Of a DNA stretch of 64,000 nt, positions 36,783 to 45,434 are shown one piece after another. Position numbers and translations under genes: made by a program. Below the pieces are notes generated by a model, which was given only the letters and a program-made list of their open reading frames with translations, was not told where the DNA came from and made no database searches. Position 1 is the first letter of the stretch, and each line of letters starts with the position of its first letter. This stretch comes from Microbacterium sp. Root166. GTDB taxonomy: Bacteria; Actinomycetota; Actinomycetes; Actinomycetales; Microbacteriaceae. Location: assembly GCF_001427145.1 (NCBI RefSeq), contig NZ_LMGL01000004.1, positions 186,001 through 250,000 on the forward strand. The letters are read 5' to 3'.

Positions 36783-36797
36783 CGACGCATGTAGAGT
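36768..36797 (+). promoter_or_regulatory. 11-bp direct repeats and -10 box before the glycerophosphodiesterase gene
   Basis: GTAACGA occurs at 36768-36774 and 36779-36785, exactly one helical turn apart, overlapping the end of coaBC. TAGAGT at 36792-36797 is a likely -10 box. Repeats spaced by 11 bp suggest an OmpR/PhoB-type response-regulator site, but the sequence is not close to the Streptomyces Pho box GTTCACC. Confidence 0.4.
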
Positions 36798-36848
36798 GGT
36801 CGGACCGCGTCGACGAGGACCCGGTGCACCACCCGGAGGACATGCCCG

Positions 36849-37748
36849 ATGCCCCATCCCGCGGTACCCGACCGCGCCCGTGAACGGCTCCAACCCCTGC
36901 TGGTCGTCGGCGTGCTCGCCGTCGCGAGCATCGTCATCGCGTTCCTCGGCGCGACGCCCGCGCGAGTGAGCGCAACCGAACTGCTGGGCGATCCCCGGAT
37001 GCCCGGCGACGCGGCCTTCATCGCCAGTCATCGCGGCGGCAGTGCCACCGCCCCGGAGAACACGCTGCCCGCCATCACTGCGGCACTCGAAGGCGGCATC
37101 GGCTACGTCGAGGTCGACGTGGCACTCACCGCCGACGGCCACGCCGTGCTCATGCACGACGCGAAGGTCGATCGCACCACGAACGGCACCGGGCGGCTGC
37201 AGGAGCTCACCCTCGCCCAGGTGCGGACGCTCGATGCCGGGTCCTGGTTCGATCCCTCGTTCGCGGGCACGACGGTTCCGACGTTCGTTGAGTTCCTCGA
37301 CACGCTCGCCGCGTCCGGCGGCCGCGCGATCATCGAGCTGAAGGGCGTATGGGATGCCGCCGCCATCGACGCCGCCCTCGCCGACGTCGTCGCTCGCGGA
37401 CTCGAGCGCGAGATCGCGGTCGCCAGCTTCGACGCGCGGACCCTGGCGCTGTGGGCCGCCGAGACCGAAGTGGTGTCGCGCCTGCTCATCCTCAAGCACG
37501 TGCCGGACGACGTCGTGGCCGCCGCCGAACAGGCCGGGGTCGAGGGCGTCATCGTGAAGCGCGACGAGGTGCTGGAGCGCCCGGCGATCGTCGACGAGCT
37601 CCATGCGGCGGGCATCCGCGTCGTCGTGTACACGCTGAACCGCGACACACAGTGGGACGCCGTGACCGCGCTGGGCGTCGACGGCATCGTCACGGACGAT
37701 CCGCACACGCTGCTCCAGTGGCAGAGCTCGTCGGCGGGGGAGCGATAG
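36849..37748 (+). CDS. Glycerophosphodiester phosphodiesterase, membrane-anchored or exported
   Basis: A 299-residue GDPD-family enzyme that releases glycerol 3-phosphate from glycerophosphodiesters. A hydrophobic N-terminal segment (LLVVGVLAVASIVIAFLGATPARVSA) acts as signal or anchor. Catalytic motifs are ASHRGGSATAPENT, the ExD metal site in YVEVDVALT, and HDAKVDRTTNGTG. GGAGGA precedes the ATG by 8 nt. A pair of 11-bp-spaced repeats upstream hints at response-regulator control. Confidence 0.9.
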   Translation: MPHPAVPDRARERLQPLLVVGVLAVASIVIAFLGATPARVSATELLGDPRMPGDAAFIASHRGGSATAPENTLPAITAALEGGIGYVEVDVALTADGHAVLMHDAKVDRTTNGTGRLQELTLAQVRTLDAGSWFDPSFAGTTVPTFVEFLDTLAASGGRAIIELKGVWDAAAIDAALADVVARGLEREIAVASFDARTLALWAAETEVVSRLLILKHVPDDVVAAAEQAGVEGVIVKRDEVLERPAIVDELHAAGIRVVVYTLNRDTQWDAVTALGVDGIVTDDPHTLLQWQSSSAGER

Positions 37749-37810
37749 CAGCGCTCCGCCCGGCGTCGTAGGGTCGTGGGAGCGATTGATCGACCACCCC
37801 CGGAGGAGCC

Positions 37811-38452
37811 ATGTCGCACGCCCGCACCGCACCGGCGGCCCGAGCACTCGGCGCCGTCGCGATCGTCGCCGCAGCCCTGCTGTTCGCCGCCTGCCAGCCC
37901 GAGCCGTCGGGAACGCCCAGCGCCGAGCCCACGCCGTCGCTCAGCCCGCGTCCAGGCGGCACGTCCCCGACGCCCATCGAAAGCCAGGCGCCCGATACCG
38001 AGTTCACGCTGCCGGCGGCCTGCGAAGACATCTACTCCGAGACCATGCTGGGCCGCCTCGAGGTCGAGAACCCGCCGCTGAACCACCCGGAGGTCACGAT
38101 GCTGTCGACGCAGAACGTCGATCTCCTCGAGATCATCGACAGCGGCGCCCCGACCATCCGGTGCTCGTGGGGTACGCCCAGCGAGTTCGGCCTCGCCACC
38201 AACGTCACGGTCATCGACGCCGAGCAGGCCGAAGCCATCGAGGCCGAGCTGATGGCCTCCGGTCACGCGTGCGAGCCGCTCGGCGACGGCACGATCTGCC
38301 GCATCGAGCAGAAGGGCGTCACGCTCGACGACGAGGAGTACGCGAGCGGCGAGACGCACTACGTCGGCGGGGGCGGATGGGTCTCGACGGCCTGGATCAA
38401 CTTCGCTCCCGAGGGCTACAGCGAAGACATCGTCGCGACGCTCTGGGGCTGA
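37811..38452 (+). CDS. Putative lipoprotein, function unknown
   Basis: A 213-residue protein with a lipoprotein signal (ALGAVAIVAAALLFAAC, lipobox LFAAC) followed by a Pro/Ser/Thr-rich linker and a globular domain with several cysteines (AACEDIYSE, IRCSWG, HACEP, TICRI). The organisation is like that of actinobacterial DUF3558-type lipoproteins and recalls the extracellular part of the sigma-partner protein at 13.9-15.1 kb. TAGGGT (37769-37774) and CGGAGGAG precede it. Confidence 0.78.
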   Translation: MSHARTAPAARALGAVAIVAAALLFAACQPEPSGTPSAEPTPSLSPRPGGTSPTPIESQAPDTEFTLPAACEDIYSETMLGRLEVENPPLNHPEVTMLSTQNVDLLEIIDSGAPTIRCSWGTPSEFGLATNVTVIDAEQAEAIEAELMASGHACEPLGDGTICRIEQKGVTLDDEEYASGETHYVGGGGWVSTAWINFAPEGYSEDIVATLWG

Positions 38453-38467
38453 AGCCCCTCATTCCGC

Positions 38468-38652
38468 TAGACTGGCGGAAGGGAATCCGCTGACGATTGC
38501 CGCAGCTCGCTGAAGCGAGTGCCCGCGGCCGCCGGTGAGACCATCCCGTCCCGCGTTCGCGACGGCGCCCGTGCCGCCCGCGGGAGCACCGCACCCTTCG
38601 GTCTCGCATCGATCATTCGCCGGTACGACCGGCATTCAGGCTCAGGAGAAGC
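38468..38652 (+). promoter_or_regulatory. Promoter and long structured leader of the SNF2 helicase gene
   Basis: TAGACT (38468-38473) is a good -10 box, giving a leader of about 170 nt, much longer than usual in this window. It holds several GC-rich foldable segments; GCCGGT-acg-ACCGGC (38619-38633) stands about 10 nt before the AGGAGAAG ribosome-binding site. It could be regulatory; no known riboswitch class is recognised. Confidence 0.4.
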
Positions 38653-40809
38653 ATGCCGCCTACGGCACCCGCCCAGTCGTCTACCCAGCGTCGGCGCAAG
38701 ACCTCGGCGTCACGTCGTGACGACGAGGCGCCCATCATCCCGATCCTCGCCCGCAAGGTGCGCGAGGTCGAGGCCAAGGCCCAGCGCGGCAAGCTGGGGC
38801 CGACCAACCGCGTGAAGTTCCAGGTGATCGCCTTCCTGGTGCGCGAGGAGCGCGCCCGTGTGAAGGCCGACACCGCCGTGACCGACGCCGCGCGCTCCGA
38901 GCTGCTGAAGCGCCTCGACGGCGTCGCGACCATCCTCGCCAAGACGGCCGCCCGCGACACGTCGCTCATCCAGCTGCTCGAGGTCGACCAGGCCACATCC
39001 CCGGTCGCGCGGCGCATGCGACGCGACTGGCTGCTCGAGTCCGGCGCCGATCTGCCGCCCGACGAGCTCATCATCACCGACGCGCCGCCCGCCGCCGCTC
39101 AGGTCGTGCCTGCGGCGCTCGCGCAGCGACAGGTCATCCCGCCCCAGGTCGAGGCACGCCGCGAGGCCAACCCCTTCCTGGCGCCCGACCTCAACGCGCG
39201 TGTCCAGAAGGAGACGCCGCGCCGACGCCTCGACGGCTGGGAGCTCATGGGCCCCCTCTACAAGGCGTTCGAGACCGGGGCCGGCGGGGCCGCGGCATCC
39301 ATGGATCTTCCGCCCGTTCCGGAGTTCGACCGGCTGTCGCCCAAGAACCTCGAGGTCATGCCGCACCAGTCGCGCTTCCTGGAGGCCGTCCGCAGTGGGC
39401 ACCGCAGCTTCCTGCTGGCCGACGAGCCGGGCCTCGGGAAGACCGCCGAGTCGGTGCTCGCGGCATCCGTGGCCGGTGCGTACCCGCTGCTGGCCGTGGT
39501 CCCCAACGTCGTGAAGATGAACTGGGCGCGCGAGGTCGAGCGCTGGACGCCGCAGCGACGCGCCACCGTCATCCACGGCGACGGCGAGGACATCGACGCG
39601 TTCGCGGACGTGTTCATCGTCAACTACGAGATCCTCGACCGCCACCTGTCGTGGCTCAGCGACCTGGGCCTGAAGGGCATGGTCGTCGACGAGGCGCACT
39701 TCATCAAGAACCTCAGTTCGCAGCGCTCGCAGAACGTGCTCGCGCTGGCCGGCCGCATCCGCGAGCAGGTGCGCGATCCGCTCCTCCTGGCCCTCACCGG
39801 AACCCCGCTGATCAACGACGTCGAGGACTTCGACGCGATCTGGCGCTTCCTCGGTTGGACGACCGGAGAGAAGCCAGGCCCCGAGCTGATGGCCAGGCTC
39901 GACGAGACCGGCCTGACCCCCGCCGACAAGGCGTTCTATCCCGAAGCGCGCAATGCCGTGATCTCGATGGGCATCGTCCGGCGCAAGAAGAAGGATGTCG
40001 CCGCCGACCTGCCCGACAAGCTCATCGCCGACCTGCCGGTCGAGCTCGACGACGAGTTCGGGCGCTCCATCCGCCAGGCCGAGCGCGAGCTCGGCGAACG
40101 GCTGGCGCAGAAGTACCGCCGCATCATCGAGGCGCGCGGCGACCGGGGCCTCGCCTTCGGCGAGATCGACGAGGACATCGTGCGCCTGGTGGCCCACGGC
40201 GAGCTCGAGGAGTCCAAGGCCGCAGGCACGGGCTCGGAGAACGTGTTCACCATGGTGCGCAAGATCGGCCAGGCCAAGGCCCTGCTCGCGGCGGACTACG
40301 CCGTGCAGCTGCAGCGCTCGGTCGGCAAGGTCGTCTTCTTCGCCAAGCACATCGACGTCATGGACGCCGCGGAGAACCACTTCGCAGGCGCCGGCCTGAA
40401 GACGGTGTCGCTGCGCGGCGACCAGACCACGATCGCGCGTCAACAGGCGATCGACGAGTTCAACAACGATCCGAAGGTCGGGATCGCCGTGTGCTCGCTC
40501 ACCGCGGCGGGCGTCGGCGTCAACATGCAGGCCTCGTCCAACGTCGTGCTCGCCGAGCTGTCGTGGACCGCGGCCGAGCAGACGCAGGCCATCGACCGCG
40601 TGCACCGCATCGGCCAGGACGAGCCGGTCACGGCATGGCGCATCATCGCGGCGCACACGATCGACACCAAGATCGCCGAGCTCATCGACTCGAAGCAGGG
40701 CCTCGCGCAGCGTGCGCTCGACGGCGAGGCCGTCGATCCGCAGTCCAGCGACTCGGTCCAGCTCTCGGCGCTGATGCACCTCACCCGACGCGCCCTCGGG
40801 GCCGACTGA
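38653..40809 (+). CDS. SNF2-family DEAD/DEAH-box helicase
   Basis: A 718-residue Swi2/Snf2 ATPase. After a charged N-terminal region of about 230 residues come LMPHQSRFLEAV-type motif Q, Walker A region LADEPGLGKTAESV, motif II VVDEAHFIKN, motif III LTGTPL, then motifs V and VI (VCSLTAAGVGVNMQASSNVV, QAIDRVHRIGQDEPV). This is the core of the SMARCAL1-like/annealing-helicase group. Single-copy genes of this kind occur across Microbacteriaceae; the role is probably DNA repair or remodelling. AGGAGAAG precedes the ATG. Confidence 0.92.
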   Translation: MPPTAPAQSSTQRRRKTSASRRDDEAPIIPILARKVREVEAKAQRGKLGPTNRVKFQVIAFLVREERARVKADTAVTDAARSELLKRLDGVATILAKTAARDTSLIQLLEVDQATSPVARRMRRDWLLESGADLPPDELIITDAPPAAAQVVPAALAQRQVIPPQVEARREANPFLAPDLNARVQKETPRRRLDGWELMGPLYKAFETGAGGAAASMDLPPVPEFDRLSPKNLEVMPHQSRFLEAVRSGHRSFLLADEPGLGKTAESVLAASVAGAYPLLAVVPNVVKMNWAREVERWTPQRRATVIHGDGEDIDAFADVFIVNYEILDRHLSWLSDLGLKGMVVDEAHFIKNLSSQRSQNVLALAGRIREQVRDPLLLALTGTPLINDVEDFDAIWRFLGWTTGEKPGPELMARLDETGLTPADKAFYPEARNAVISMGIVRRKKKDVAADLPDKLIADLPVELDDEFGRSIRQAERELGERLAQKYRRIIEARGDRGLAFGEIDEDIVRLVAHGELEESKAAGTGSENVFTMVRKIGQAKALLAADYAVQLQRSVGKVVFFAKHIDVMDAAENHFAGAGLKTVSLRGDQTTIARQQAIDEFNNDPKVGIAVCSLTAAGVGVNMQASSNVVLAELSWTAAEQTQAIDRVHRIGQDEPVTAWRIIAAHTIDTKIAELIDSKQGLAQRALDGEAVDPQSSDSVQLSALMHLTRRALGAD

Positions 40810-40847
40810 CGCCTTCGATCAGGAGGCGGTGCCGGCGCGTGTGGCAG

Positions 40848-40864
40848 GTGGCGGCATCCGCCAC
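40848..40864. terminator. Small hairpin between helicase and pfkA
   Basis: GTGGCGG-cat-CCGCCAC forms a 7-bp stem 38 nt after the helicase stop. TAATGT (40865-40870) follows directly and may be the -10 box for pfkA. Confidence 0.45.
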
Positions 40865-40924
40865 TAATGTCGGGTGAGGCAGCGTCGCCGACCCTCTTCA
40901 CCCGACACAGCGAGGAACACAGCT

Positions 40925-41953
40925 ATGAAGATCGGCATCCTGACCAGTGGTGGCGACTGCCCCGGGCTCAACGCGGTCATCCGCGGCGTCGTGCTCAAGG
41001 GCACCACGACGTACGACCTCGAGTTCGTCGGCATCCGCGACGGCTGGCGCGGTGTCGTCGACGGCGACTTCTTCCCGCTGACGCGTCACGAGGTGAAGGG
41101 GCTCTCGAAGGTCGGCGGCACGATCCTCGGCACCAGCCGCACGAACCCGTACGAGGGTCCCCGCGGCGGCGCCGAGAACATCGCGAAGACGATGTACGGC
41201 CACCGGCTCGACGGCATCATCGCCATCGGCGGCGAGGGCACCCTTGCGGCCGCGAACCGTCTCGCGAACGACGGCATCAACGTGCTCGGCGTCCCCAAGA
41301 CCATCGACAACGATCTGCGCGCGACGGACTACTCGTTCGGCTTCGACACGGCCGTGAACATCGCGACCGAGGCCATGGACCGCCTCCGCACCACCGGCGA
41401 CTCGCACCAGCGGTGCATGGTGGCCGAGGTCATGGGCCGCCACGTCGGCTGGATCGCCCTCCACGCCGGCATCGCCGCCGGCGCCCACGCGATCTGCATC
41501 CCCGAGGTCCCGATGTCGATCGACGAGATCGCGGCCCTGGTGTCTCGCGCACACGACCGCGGTCGCGCGCCCCTCATCGTCGTGTCCGAGGGCTTCACGC
41601 TCACCGGCATGGACGAGGCCTTCAGCGACAAGGGACTCGACGCGTTCAATCGCCCCCGCCTCGGCGGCATCAGCGAGGTGCTGGCGCCCGAGATCGAGCG
41701 CCTCACCGGAATCGAGACCCGCTCGACCGTGCTCGGCCACATCCAGCGCGGTGGGTCTCCCTCGGGCTTCGACCGCGTGCTCGCGACGCGCCTCGGCCTG
41801 CACACCGCGGACGCGATCGTCGACGGCGCCTGGGGCCAGATGGTCGCCATGCGAGGCACCGAGATCGTGCGCGTGCCCTTCGCCGAGGCGCTCGGCGAGC
41901 TCAACACCGTCCCGCTCCACCGCTACGAAGAGGCCGCCGCCCTGTTCGGCTGA
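40925..41953 (+). CDS. pfkA: 6-phosphofructokinase (group III type)
   Basis: PfkA phosphorylates fructose 6-phosphate in glycolysis. The 342-residue protein has LTSGGDCPGLNAVIRGVV, GGEGTLAAANRL, VPKTIDNDL and MGRHVGWIA. The glycine in GGEGT is the residue type found in ATP-dependent enzymes, whereas Lys in PKTIDND is shared with PPi-dependent ones; Streptomyces-type group III ATP enzymes combine both, so ATP use is likely. The leader has CGGGTGA/TCACCCG arms around position 40872-40910. Confidence 0.95.
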   Translation: MKIGILTSGGDCPGLNAVIRGVVLKGTTTYDLEFVGIRDGWRGVVDGDFFPLTRHEVKGLSKVGGTILGTSRTNPYEGPRGGAENIAKTMYGHRLDGIIAIGGEGTLAAANRLANDGINVLGVPKTIDNDLRATDYSFGFDTAVNIATEAMDRLRTTGDSHQRCMVAEVMGRHVGWIALHAGIAAGAHAICIPEVPMSIDEIAALVSRAHDRGRAPLIVVSEGFTLTGMDEAFSDKGLDAFNRPRLGGISEVLAPEIERLTGIETRSTVLGHIQRGGSPSGFDRVLATRLGLHTADAIVDGAWGQMVAMRGTEIVRVPFAEALGELNTVPLHRYEEAAALFG

Positions 41954-41975
41954 GCCGTTTCTGCAGTCGACGAGT

Positions 41976-42044
41976 GCGAACCCGGGGATTCACCGCGAGC
42001 CCGAGGCCTTGGACCTGTGGTTCGCCGCGTTTCCCTGAGTTCGC
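41976..42044. repeat. 69-bp palindromic (REP-like) repeat, copy A
   Basis: The element starts GCGAACCCGGGGATTCACC and ends TTTCCCTGAGTTCGC. Its two halves are imperfect inverted repeats. It is about 78% identical (54 of 69, no gaps) to copy B at 43119-43187 in the same orientation. The 3' end of the AbiEi-like gene runs into it. Confidence 0.75.
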
Positions 42045-42991
42045 CCCGCGAACGAGCGCGGATTGGACGCAAGTGTCCGAAGCATCGCGTTCTGGTGCAG
42101 GCGGGATGAAATGAGGCCGGCGGCGCGCAGCTTCGCGTCCAGCGACGCGGGGCGAAGCGCGTCCGCCCAGTCCCACCGGGCGAACCCCCGCTCATAGCGG
42201 CGAAGGCGGTCCTCGCGCGTCTTCTCGCGCACGAATTGGGCCTTCATCGTCTTCGGATCGTCCGCGTCGTACTTGCCGTAGCCGTCGGACTCGCCGATCG
42301 TGCGCGTCGACCGCCAGTAGAAGTCGCTGCGATCGACCACGCCCTCGTAGTGGAACTCATGCTGCAGTTCGGGCTCGTCGTAGCCGAGCCACTCGATCAC
42401 AGCCCGGCTCACGGACTCTCCAGGTGACTCGGCGGCGGCAGTCGCCCTCGCCTGCACCCAATCCACTTGACGGAGCCCACGCCTATTGGCGTGGGACCTT
42501 GCGCGTGCCGCAAGGTCGAGCCCGATGCCCGCTGAGCCGAGACTTCGCAGAGCCGCGTCGGCCACCGCGAGTCCGAACGCCGGCGGCAGGACCCGGCACA
42601 GATCGGTCGCGGTATCCTCGATCGCCGTCAGCGTGAGCGATCCCGTGGTCGTGAGCATGCGCGCATCGTTCCAGCCGTGCACGTGGACGTCCCCTTCGCG
42701 CCAGGTCTTGCCGTCGGGGCTCAGCAGATGGATCTCACGCGGCTCGCCGAACACGGGCAGCGACTGCAGAACAGCAGCAGACTCCAGGCAGAAGACCGGG
42801 GATGTCCACGTCCGGGCAACAGCCTGCACCCGCAAGGCGTACCGCCGCCACGGCTCCAGAACCTCCCATTCCGAGCGTGGCACGTACGCGCCGGCGCGGA
42901 TCCGGTGCAGGGCACTCGCGCGATCGAGTCGCGCGAGGCCGCCCGGCATCTCGCGCGAGAGCAGCAGCGAAGCAGCCAGTGGCTCGTCCAT
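41990..42991 (-). CDS. AbiEi/DUF559-like protein with nuclease-type motif
   Basis: A protein of about 333 residues. The N-terminal part (ARLDRASALHRIRAGAYVPRSEWEVLEPWRRYALRVQAVAR) resembles the winged-helix region of AbiEi-type antitoxins; the C-terminal part (VDRSDFYWRSTRTIGESDGYGKYD) has the D...ExDGxxKY spacing of PD-(D/E)XK nuclease-like folds. Such proteins are common and uncharacterised in actinobacteria; no AbiEii toxin gene is adjacent. The start is uncertain (ATG 42991 or GTG 42994; the open frame begins at 43117). The gene lies between two 69-bp palindromic repeats and its last codons are repeat sequence. Confidence 0.72.
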   Translation of the reverse strand: MDEPLAASLLLSREMPGGLARLDRASALHRIRAGAYVPRSEWEVLEPWRRYALRVQAVARTWTSPVFCLESAAVLQSLPVFGEPREIHLLSPDGKTWREGDVHVHGWNDARMLTTTGSLTLTAIEDTATDLCRVLPPAFGLAVADAALRSLGSAGIGLDLAARARSHANRRGLRQVDWVQARATAAAESPGESVSRAVIEWLGYDEPELQHEFHYEGVVDRSDFYWRSTRTIGESDGYGKYDADDPKTMKAQFVREKTREDRLRRYERGFARWDWADALRPASLDAKLRAAGLISSRLHQNAMLRTLASNPRSFAGRTQGNAANHRSKASGSR

Positions 42992-43118
42992 CACCTCAGG
43001 CTGCGGGCGATCGGAGCAACGCCGGGGGCCGGGGGCGGCATCCGGGGGGAACTTGCTCGCACCGTCGCCATGGGAGGAGGCGTCCCAGGCCGATCGTCCG
43101 CGTCGATCTGGTCGCATC

Positions 43119-43187
43119 GCGAACCCGAGGATTCACGTCGAACCCGATGCCGTAGACGTCGGGCTCGGCGCGTTTCCCCGGGTTCAC
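43119..43187. repeat. 69-bp palindromic (REP-like) repeat, copy B
   Basis: The element starts GCGAACCCGAGGATTCACG and ends TTTCCCCGGGTTCAC. Same length and orientation as copy A, which lies on the other side of the AbiEi-like gene. The outer arms are complementary over about 13 nt with few mismatches. Confidence 0.75.
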
Positions 43188-43207
43188 GAACGAGAACGTG
43201 AGGTAGA

Positions 43208-43231
43208 CGGATGCCGCGGCCGCGGCATCCG
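43208..43231. terminator. Perfect 24-bp palindrome downstream of oligopeptidase B
   Basis: CGGATGCCGCGG (43208-43219) is followed immediately by its complement CCGCGGCATCCG. It sits just after the stop of the minus-strand protease gene and belongs to the GGATGCC hairpin class seen elsewhere here. Confidence 0.65.
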
Positions 43232-43251
43232 CTCTCCCGAAGGGCCGGGGG

Positions 43252-45375
43252 TCAGGCGTCGGCGACGCCCAGCACGTCCAGGAGCCACGCGAGCTCGAAC
43301 GCGCGCTCGCGCCAGGCGTTGTAGCGTCCGCTGACTCCGCCGTGTCCGGCGACCATCTCGCACTTGAGCAGGGCGTCGGCGCCGACCTCGCGCAGCCGCG
43401 CGACCCACTTCGCCGGCTCGACGTACAGGACCCGTGTGTCGTTCAGGGAGGTCACCGCGAGGATCTTCGGGTACGCGGCATCCGTCCGCACGTTCTCGTA
43501 CGGGGAGTACGACTTCATGTACGCGTAGACGTCGGCGTTGTGCAGCGGGTCGCCCCACTCGTCCCACTCGATCACCGTCAGCGGCAGCGACGGGTCGAGG
43601 ATCGTCGTGAGGGCGTCCACGAACGGCACGTCGGCGAGGATCCCGGCGAACAGCTCGGGCGCCAGGTTCGCCACGGCGCCCATCAGCAGGCCGCCCGCGG
43701 AACCGCCCTCGGCCACCATCTGCGACGGCGTCGTGTAGCCGTTGTCCACCAGGTGCCGCGCGCAGTCGACGAAGTCGGTGAACGTGTTGCGCTTGCTCAG
43801 GAGCTTGCCGTCCTCGTACCACTGCCGGCCCATCTCGCCGCCGCCGCGCACGTGAGCCACGGCGAAGATCACGCCGCGGTCGAGCTCGGACAGCCGCGGC
43901 ACCGAGAGTCCCGGCTCGATCGAGTGCTCGTACGAGCCGTAGCCGTACAGGTGCACCGGGCGCGGCGCGGCGCCGGCCTCGCCGAAGGAACGCTTCCAGA
44001 CCAGCGAGATCGGGATCTGCGTGCCGTCCTGGGCGGTTGCCCACACGCGCTCCTGGCCGTACTCCGACGGCTCGTAGCCGCCGAGCACGGGCTGGCGCTT
44101 GCGCAGCAGCAGGTCACCGGTGGCGACGTCGTAGTCGTACACGGTCCCAGGTGTCACGAACGACCCGTAGCCCAGGCGCAGCAGCGGCGGCGCCCATTCC
44201 GGGTTCCCGCCGGACCCGACCGAGTACAGCGGCTCGTCGAACTCGATCTCGGTCACCGCACCGTCGGCGTAGGACAGCATGCCGAGGCGGGGGAGTCCGC
44301 CGCGGCGGTAGCCGACGACGCCCCAGTCTCGGAACGTCGAGACGCCGAGCAGCCGGTGGCCGGGACGATGCGGGATCACGACCGCGCGGTCGCCGGCAGG
44401 ATCGGATGCCGCTACCCGCACCAGCTCGAAGTCCAGGGCATCCTCGTTGTGGAGGATGTACAGCACGTCCTCGCCGTCGATGACCGCGTGGGCGGCTTCG
44501 TACTCCACGCCTTCCCGGCGCGGCCAGATCACCCGCGGCGCGCTGCGCAGATCCGTCGCGTCGACGAGCCACTCCTCGCTCGTGATCGACGAGCCCAGCT
44601 CGATGAAGAGGTAGCGGTCGCTGCGCGAGAACCCCGCGCCCACCCAGTACCGCTCGTCGGGCTCGTGGAACAGCTTCACGTCGTCCGCGACCGGCGTGCC
44701 CAGCTCGTGGAGCCAGACGGTGTCGGGACGCCACGCGTCGTCGACGGTCGTATAGACGATGAACCGGCCGTCGGGGGAGAACGTCGCACCGGCGAACGTG
44801 TCGGGGATCTCGTCCGGCAGCTGCTCGCCCGTGGCGACGTTGCGCACCCTCACGGTGTAGCGCTCGTCGCCGGCGAGGTCGACCCCGTAGAGCATGAGTG
44901 TGCCGTCGGTGGAGATCTCGAAGCTTCCCAGGGAGAAGAACTCGTGGCCCTCGGCCTCGAGGTTGCTGTCCAGCAGCACCTGCTCTCCGGGGACCTCGAC
45001 CTCGGGCGACAGCTCGGGCGGGGTCCAGTCGTCGGGGGAGGCGAGCGGCGCGCGGCACTGGATGCCGTACTGCCTGCCCTCCACGGTGCGGCCGTAGTAC
45101 CACCACTGCCCGCGGCGGGTCGGTACGGACAGGTCGGTCTCGAGCGTCCGCGACTTGATCTCGTCGAAGATGCGCCCGCGCAGCCCGTCGAGGTGCTCCG
45201 TGCGGTGCTGCGTGTACGCATTCTCGGCTTCGAGGTGCGCGATCACGGCCGCATCGTCCTTCGCACGGAACCACTCGTAGCGGTCCTCGACGTCATCGCC
45301 GTGATGACTGCGGACGATCGGTCGCGGGTCGGCAATGGGGGCGGATGCTGCGGCGGGGCGGTCTGAGACGGTCAC
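43252..45375 (-). CDS. Oligopeptidase B-type S9 peptidase
   Basis: A 707-residue prolyl-oligopeptidase-family serine peptidase of the PtrB type, which cuts after basic residues in short peptides. The N-terminal beta-propeller begins DPRPIVRSHHGDDVEDRYEWFRAKDD. The catalytic domain has the nucleophile in AEGGSAGGLLMGAV, an aspartate in the TSLNDTRVLYVEPAKW segment and the histidine in VAGHGGVSGRY. A GTG three codons earlier is possible, but GTG 45375 has TAGCGT 7 nt upstream and is preferred. Confidence 0.93.
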   Translation of the reverse strand: MTVSDRPAAASAPIADPRPIVRSHHGDDVEDRYEWFRAKDDAAVIAHLEAENAYTQHRTEHLDGLRGRIFDEIKSRTLETDLSVPTRRGQWWYYGRTVEGRQYGIQCRAPLASPDDWTPPELSPEVEVPGEQVLLDSNLEAEGHEFFSLGSFEISTDGTLMLYGVDLAGDERYTVRVRNVATGEQLPDEIPDTFAGATFSPDGRFIVYTTVDDAWRPDTVWLHELGTPVADDVKLFHEPDERYWVGAGFSRSDRYLFIELGSSITSEEWLVDATDLRSAPRVIWPRREGVEYEAAHAVIDGEDVLYILHNEDALDFELVRVAASDPAGDRAVVIPHRPGHRLLGVSTFRDWGVVGYRRGGLPRLGMLSYADGAVTEIEFDEPLYSVGSGGNPEWAPPLLRLGYGSFVTPGTVYDYDVATGDLLLRKRQPVLGGYEPSEYGQERVWATAQDGTQIPISLVWKRSFGEAGAAPRPVHLYGYGSYEHSIEPGLSVPRLSELDRGVIFAVAHVRGGGEMGRQWYEDGKLLSKRNTFTDFVDCARHLVDNGYTTPSQMVAEGGSAGGLLMGAVANLAPELFAGILADVPFVDALTTILDPSLPLTVIEWDEWGDPLHNADVYAYMKSYSPYENVRTDAAYPKILAVTSLNDTRVLYVEPAKWVARLREVGADALLKCEMVAGHGGVSGRYNAWRERAFELAWLLDVLGVADA

Positions 45376-45382
45376 AGGCTCC

Positions 45383-45388
45383 ACGCTA
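45383..45388 (-). promoter_or_regulatory. -10 box of a leaderless promoter (oligopeptidase B gene)
   Basis: Minus-strand TAGCGT ends 7 nt before GTG 45375; an alternative GTG at 45384 would overlap the box itself. Confidence 0.55.
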
Positions 45389-45434
45389 GCCCGGCGATGC
45401 CCTCGCGAGGCCTCGCCGGCCGTGCTCCGTCAAG

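Noticed and set aside
41986-43200. Similar short plus-strand peptides (ANPGIHREPEALD and ANPRIHVEPDAVD) encoded in the two 69-bp repeats.
   Set aside because: The similarity follows from the DNA repeat itself. There is no start signal, and one copy hits a stop at once, so I treat the elements as DNA repeats.
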